The translations under genes and the position numbers were made by a program. The notes beneath the pieces were generated by a model, which was given only the letters and a program-made list of their open reading frames with translations, ran no database searches and had not been told where the DNA came from. A stretch of 64,000 bases of DNA from contig LSRX01000177.1 in the NCBI GenBank assembly GCA_001939145.1, positions 571,981 through 635,980 on the forward strand, read 5' to 3'. Shown one piece after another: positions 60,235-64,000 of the stretch. The stretch is from Symbiodinium microadriaticum (taxonomy: Eukaryota > Sar > Dinophyceae > Suessiales > Symbiodiniaceae). Position 1 is the stretch's first letter. The number at the start of each line of letters is the position of its first letter.

Positions 60235-60449
60235 GACCGACGAGGAGCTCGGAGCCTGCCGGTCGTAACTCTTGGCTTAAGGTTTTAGGAGTTTTAGGGT
60301 TTAGGGCTTCTGGGTTTAGGGCTTTTGGGTTTTAGGGCCTTTGGGTTTCAGGGTTTAGGGTTTCGGAGTGTTGGGCTTTGGCTGGGGTCTTTTGGATGTA
60401 AGAACAGGACACGAGAAGTTGGCGAGTCACTCCTTGGGCTTTCCCTTAC

Positions 60450-60562
60450 CCTAAACCCTAATACCCTAAACCCTGAACCCTGAACCCTGAAACCCTAAAC
60501 CCTAAAACCCTCAACCCTAAACCCAAAACCCTGAACCCTAAACCCTTATAAACCCTAAACCC
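60450..60562 (-). repeat. CCCTAAA / CCCTGAA array
   Basis: About 15 units, with CCCTGAA variants. A small open island (DTRSWRVTPWAFPYP after GTAAGAACAG, 60408-60450) precedes it. Confidence 0.88.
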
Positions 60563-60727
60563 TACTTAGCACACCACCACTCGCGAGGCGCTGTTGCTTC
60601 GGTCAGCCTGAGGCATAGAGTAAAGCCACAAGTAGGGAAGCGGTTTCGGCATTTTCTTTTCGAGGCCTGCACTAAGTAGAAGCATATTGCTTGAGATTGT
60701 TCGTCGTAAATCCCAATCGCACGCCAG

Positions 60728-61396
60728 GCGCTCCTGTCGCGATGGCAGCTGGCCGAACAACGAGCTGCCTTTCGTTGCAACAAGAGGCACAAGGCGGTGT
60801 ATCCACAGGAAGTTCCTGGGTGAGGCTTGGGTTCAAAATGACCCAACACGAAACAGACGCAACAGTGCTTAGGCTTAGACCTGCAAGCTGCAGGCGACAC
60901 TAAATAAAGGTCTTCACACTGACAGGATGTGTGCAGACAGTGTAACTTGCGCGCGGGAAAAAAAGGCTGCCCTGTTGTGCATCGAGGAGGTTTGGGGGGA
61001 CCGGTGGGTGTACAAGCCCTTAGAGTGTCTTTGCCAATGCCTGCTTGATGCCGGTAGCTTACACAGTTTAGTCCAGAAGCAGGCGCTCAGGGTTAAGGGC
61101 TTGGGGGCCTAGGGTTTAGGCCCATAGACACACCTATACCCTAAACCCGGTTGAGGGTTCAGGGTTGAGAGGTTGGGGACTTAGGCTTTCGGGGAACTGC
61201 ATACTTAATCGTCACATCCTCCCCTCGACCTCAACTTCTGTACTGCCCTGGAGCCTAGGGCCTAAGACCCAAAGTAAGTATTTGGACCCCTCCGGTTAAG
61301 GCTGGCAGATGTTGATCGCTGCTCCTTTCGGCTTTCTGGCAGGGTTACAGGCTTCCTGCTCCTTCGGCCTCTTCAGCGAGGTGCCCTCTTGGAGCT
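60728..61396 (+). CDS. candidate three-exon segment (60728-60819, 60926-61091, 61343-61396)
   Basis: Exon 1 follows CAATCGCACGCCAG and reads LLSRWQLAEQRAAFRCNKRH, ending at a consensus GTGAGG. Exon 2 follows TTCACACTGACAG, completes a Gly codon and reads CAREKKAALLCIEEVWGDRW, then YKPLECLCQCLLDAGSLHSL to a GTTAAG donor. Exon 3 (18 codons) follows GGCTTTCTGGCAG in phase 0 and reads GYRLPAPSASSARCPLGA to GTGACC. Introns are 106 and 251 nt. The most consistent exon chain in the window. Exon 1 is also open in another frame. Cys/Leu-rich middle exon; no family recognised. Confidence 0.6.
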
Positions 61397-61669
61397 GTGA
61401 CCCCAAACTCTAAACCGCAAGCCCTAAACCTCGGAATTGTCAACCTGACGCTAAACGGAAAACAGGGTTTCGAGTCGACGCCTTACACTCAGTGTCCATG
61501 TCCCTACACAGTACATTATTCGTCCTAGTGGGGGCCCTGCACAGTCATGTGCGCCAAGGATGTCTGTGTTCATTCAATATAATGATACATGTATGTACAT
61601 CGTTATGATATGTTGTGACAGTTATATATGTATATCTCTGTCTATATACCTATACATATACATATGCAT

Positions 61670-61990
61670 ATTATATATATATATATATATAGACATATAC
61701 TAGACTAGATAAACAAATAGATAGATGGATAGACAGACAGATAGACAGATAGACAGCTAGTTAGATAGATGGATGGAGAGGTAGGGAGATAGATAGGTAG
61801 ACAGATAGATCGATAGAAAGATAGATGGATGGAAAGATAGATAGCTAGATAGATAGATAGACCGATCGACAGATCGATGGATAGAGAGATAGATAGATAG
61901 ATAGATAGATAGATTGATTGATTGATTGATAGATAGATAGTATAGATATAGATAGGTAGGTAGGTAGGTAGGTAGGTAGGTAGGTAGCTA
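61670..61990. repeat. GATA / GGTA tetranucleotide microsatellite
   Basis: About 300 bp of GATA-type units preceded by (AT)n and ending in nine GGTA units. The Tyr/Leu/Ser minus frames here are artefacts. Confidence 0.95.
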
Positions 61991-62049
61991 GATTTATTAG
62001 ATTTTCGGGCAGCCATTCATTGGAAATCAGCAAAACAATTAGTTGGCAT

Positions 62050-62275
62050 TCCTAATGCGTTTCCGGTGGCGTTGTTCTGGCGTTCCGATTTGGTGGTTTT
62101 TTGGTGTTGAGATGTTGTTGGTGTTTGTTTGGGGTTCCGACTTGCTGCGTTTTTCGTATTGAGATTTTGTGGGCATTTGTTCGGCGTTTCGATTCCGTGC
62201 ATTTTTTTGTGTTGAGATGTTGGTTTGTATTTTTGGCGTTCCGATTTGGTGCTTTTGTGGTGTTGAGATTCAACC
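62050..62275. repeat. degenerate minisatellite, about 45-55 bp unit
   Basis: Four to five units of GCGTTCCGATTTGGTG and GTGTTGAGATGTTG separated by T/G-rich spacers. Confidence 0.8.
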
Positions 62276-62352
62276 AAACCCCAACTAAACGCCAGAAATA
62301 CACCAAATCCAGGCAGCGAATCCGGACCTCTGTGCCAGTCCGGTAGATTCAG

Positions 62353-62545
62353 ACCCTAAACCCCTAAACCCTTAAACCCTTAAACCCTAAACCCTTAAAC
62401 CCTTAAACCCTAAACCCTTAAACCCCTAAACCCTTAAACCCTAAACCCTTAAACCCTAAACTCCCTAAACCCTTAAACCCTAAACCCTTAAACCCTAAAC
62501 CCTTAAACCCTAAACTCCCTAAACCCTAAACCCTAAACCCTTCAG
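62353..62545 (-). repeat. CCCTTAAA / CCCTAAA array
   Basis: About 24 units alternating CCCTAAA and CCCTTAAA with two CTCCCTAAA interruptions; the cleanest long array in the window. Confidence 0.93.
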
Positions 62546-62579
62546 GCCCTATAACCCTGAACCCCCCCCTTTTCTGAAG

Positions 62580-62655
62580 GCCGCCTGGGAGCGCGGGGAT
62601 GTCGCGCCGCCTCTTCGGGGCCCTTGCGCTGGCTGCGCCAGGGCCCCATGTTGAG
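62580..62655 (+). CDS. candidate exon with signal-peptide-like start
   Basis: Acceptor CCCCCCCTTTTCTGAAG, donor GTGTTC; one nt plus exactly 25 codons containing MSRRLFGALALAAPGPHVE, which begins like a secretory signal. Two other frames are open. Confidence 0.44.
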
Positions 62656-62928
62656 GTGTTCCAGGGCTTTTTGGGCTTAACGCTTAAGTCTTATAGGGCT
62701 TATGGGGTTCAGGGTTTAGAGCTTAGGGCTTTTAGGTTTAATGCTTAAGCTTAGGGCTTATAGGGTTTAGGCTCTATTGCTTATAGGGTTGAGGGTTTAG
62801 GGTTTAGGGCTTGCATTGTTGAGGGCTTAGGGTTTAGGGCTTACAGGGTTGAGGGTTTAGGGTTCGGGTTGAATTGGAAGGGGAGTCATACTAAATCTTA
62901 GACTGGGATTGTTTTGGATTTAACTTGA

Positions 62929-62988
62929 GTTACCATAATAGGGGTCTATAGTAAACAAGATGTTGTGTTTTATTATGGTAGCTTAAAT
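62929..62988 (+). mobile_element. short inverted-repeat element
   Basis: GTTACCATAATAGG left and TTATTATGGTAGC right, 60 bp. The only copy seen. Confidence 0.5.
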
Positions 62989-63101
62989 TAAGTCCCAACA
63001 AGAACCCAGTAAACCACTTCAGGCCCAACACCTTTTTCAAACAAGGCAGTTGGTGCCATTTGGAGACTCCGAAAGGTGAACGAGTTAAGCTGCGGCGCAT
63101 T

Positions 63102-63188
63102 ATGGGACTTTCCGATAATTTGGGTACCTTACTTTGGGGTCCTTATAATAAGGTACTATATTAGGGTCCCTTATTTTCGGAAACACCC
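63102..63188 (+). mobile_element. MITE family D, copy 3
   Basis: GGGACTTTCCGATAATTTGG left and TTATTTTCGGAAACACCC right. Confidence 0.8.
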
Positions 63189-63395
63189 TTATGGCAAAGA
63201 CCTTGCAGACAAGAGCTGGGGCAGCGCTCTAAATTATAGGGTCCTGCTTGTATAGGAACGAAAGAGAAGGCTGCACATGGCAGCACCCTTATCAGAGAGG
63301 AGCCTAATTAACATGGAGTTTAGGGTTTAGGGTTTAGGGGTTTAGGGTTTAGGGTTTAGGGTCTCGGGTTTAGGGGTTAAGGGCTTAGGGTTTAG

Positions 63396-63508
63396 GGACC
63401 CTCATTTTGAGAACGCAGATAAGGATATTGTTGTGTTGGGCTTTGTGCATGCGGCTCCAACCAAAAAAGGAATGCCTAAAGAAAATCGACAGCGATTCGC
63501 GCTGCAAG
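63396..63508 (+). CDS. candidate 113-nt exon after a GGGTTTAG acceptor
   Basis: One nt, exactly 37 codons, one nt, ending at a GTTGAG donor: DPHFENADKDIVVLGFVHAA, then TKKGMPKENRQRFALQ. Strong protein-like composition. The acceptor is the last unit of a TTTAGGG array (63316-63395). Confidence 0.55.
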
Positions 63509-63553
63509 GTTGAGCGAGTTCCAGTATCAGGCCGCCAAAACTACTGATAATGA

Positions 63554-63680
63554 TTATAAGAAGAAGACCAAGACTAATCTAATTGAATAGAATACAATAA
63601 TGAATGCTGTGACTTCTGTGGCTTTGGTGCTCCATGGCTCACAATCCTTTATCCTTTTGCCAATGAAAACAACTCGAAAC
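63554..63680 (-). CDS. possible coding segment
   Basis: Minus frame reads VFIGKRIKDCEPWSTKATEV followed by a hydrophobic tail (AFIIVFYSIRLVLVFFL). Weak. Confidence 0.28.
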
Positions 63681-63954
63681 TCTGCTCCACCGAACCCGAC
63701 CCCTAAACAGCCAAACCGAAACCTGAAAACCTGACTCCCCTTAAACCCTAAACCAATCGACATACTAGGCAGCTTGGTTGGAGTCCCACCAGCCCCTGCA
63801 AGCTATTGAAGGATAGCGCTCGCCTGGCTTCAGTTCATGTTACGAACCAAATCCATCATGCAGTCACACTCACTCCACAAACGTATTGTGAACCCCCTCC
63901 GCTAAGCCCAAAACCCTTAAACCTTAACCCCCACCCCGCACCCCGTACCAGTTT

Positions 63955-64000
63955 CCCAGAAAGCCCAATACGCCTTAGTTAAGGAAAATACCTTAAATTA
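63955..64000 (+). mobile_element. MITE family A, left half, cut by window end
   Basis: CCCAGAAAGCCCAATACGCC followed by TTAGTTAAGGAAAATACC; continues past the window. Confidence 0.8.

Noticed and set aside
61705-62016. Minus ORF of Tyr/Leu/Ser/Ile repeats
   Set aside because: Translation of a GATA microsatellite.
5284-63400. Chromosome end (true telomere)
   Set aside because: Arrays are short, degenerate, in both orientations and embedded in unique sequence and MITEs throughout.
1-64000. CRISPR arrays, insertion sequences, rRNA genes, prokaryotic operons
   Set aside because: None of the expected repeat-spacer spacing, transposase frames or conserved rRNA segments is present; the sequence is eukaryotic.

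Overview
This is nuclear DNA of a dinoflagellate. The decisive evidence is an exact copy of the 22-nt dinoflagellate spliced-leader (DinoSL) consensus at 34,971-34,992. Supporting evidence is the pervasive short, degenerate TTTAGGG/CCCTAAA sequence in both orientations, a very large load of short inverted-repeat (MITE-like) elements, and an ankyrin-repeat protein of a type common in dinoflagellate gene sets. I cannot name the genus. There are no prokaryotic operons, rRNA genes, convincing tRNA genes or CRISPR arrays.

Layout. (1) 0.8-3.1 kb: an intact intronless 634-aa minus-strand gene of unknown function whose 3' end runs into telomere-like repeat. (2) 3.1-34.9 kb: telomere-like tracts, MITEs and microsatellites, with roughly sixty 30-200 bp islands that read as protein and are often bounded by splice signals; several islands join in phase, mostly on the plus strand. 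(3) 34.9-37.1 kb: a GC-rich DinoSL-headed element with a 371-codon basic, zinc-finger-like ORF, lying between two GA microsatellites and ending in a CAAAG tandem; it looks like a retroposed, trans-spliced transcript. (4) 37.1-44.2 kb: more islands, two of which carry one-base homopolymer frameshifts. (5) 44.2-54.3 kb: the ankyrin gene plus 3.6 kb downstream, then an identical 4,551-bp second copy starting at a single N. The joins show that the second copy is almost certainly an unmerged overlapping contig, not a real duplication. (6) 54.3-64 kb: more islands, including a three-exon phase-consistent chain at 60.7-61.4 kb.

How it fits together. The simplest reading is that much of the window is intron. 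Small exons are separated by introns made of telomere-like repeat, of single MITEs, or of both. In at least three places a MITE occupies nearly a whole GT-AG intron between in-phase exons, which is how introner elements behave. One 85-nt candidate intron is wholly telomere-like, and one 27-bp telomere-like tract sits in frame inside the ankyrin ORF.

Limits. All exon calls come from reading frames and splice signals, without transcripts. Short GC-rich islands are often open by chance in several frames and on both strands, and an open frame next to TTTAGGG naturally starts after its TAG. Single islands are therefore weak evidence; the in-phase chains are stronger. Single Ns (41,957; 49,666; 59,429) and a 125-N gap (30,328-30,452) mark assembly joins.
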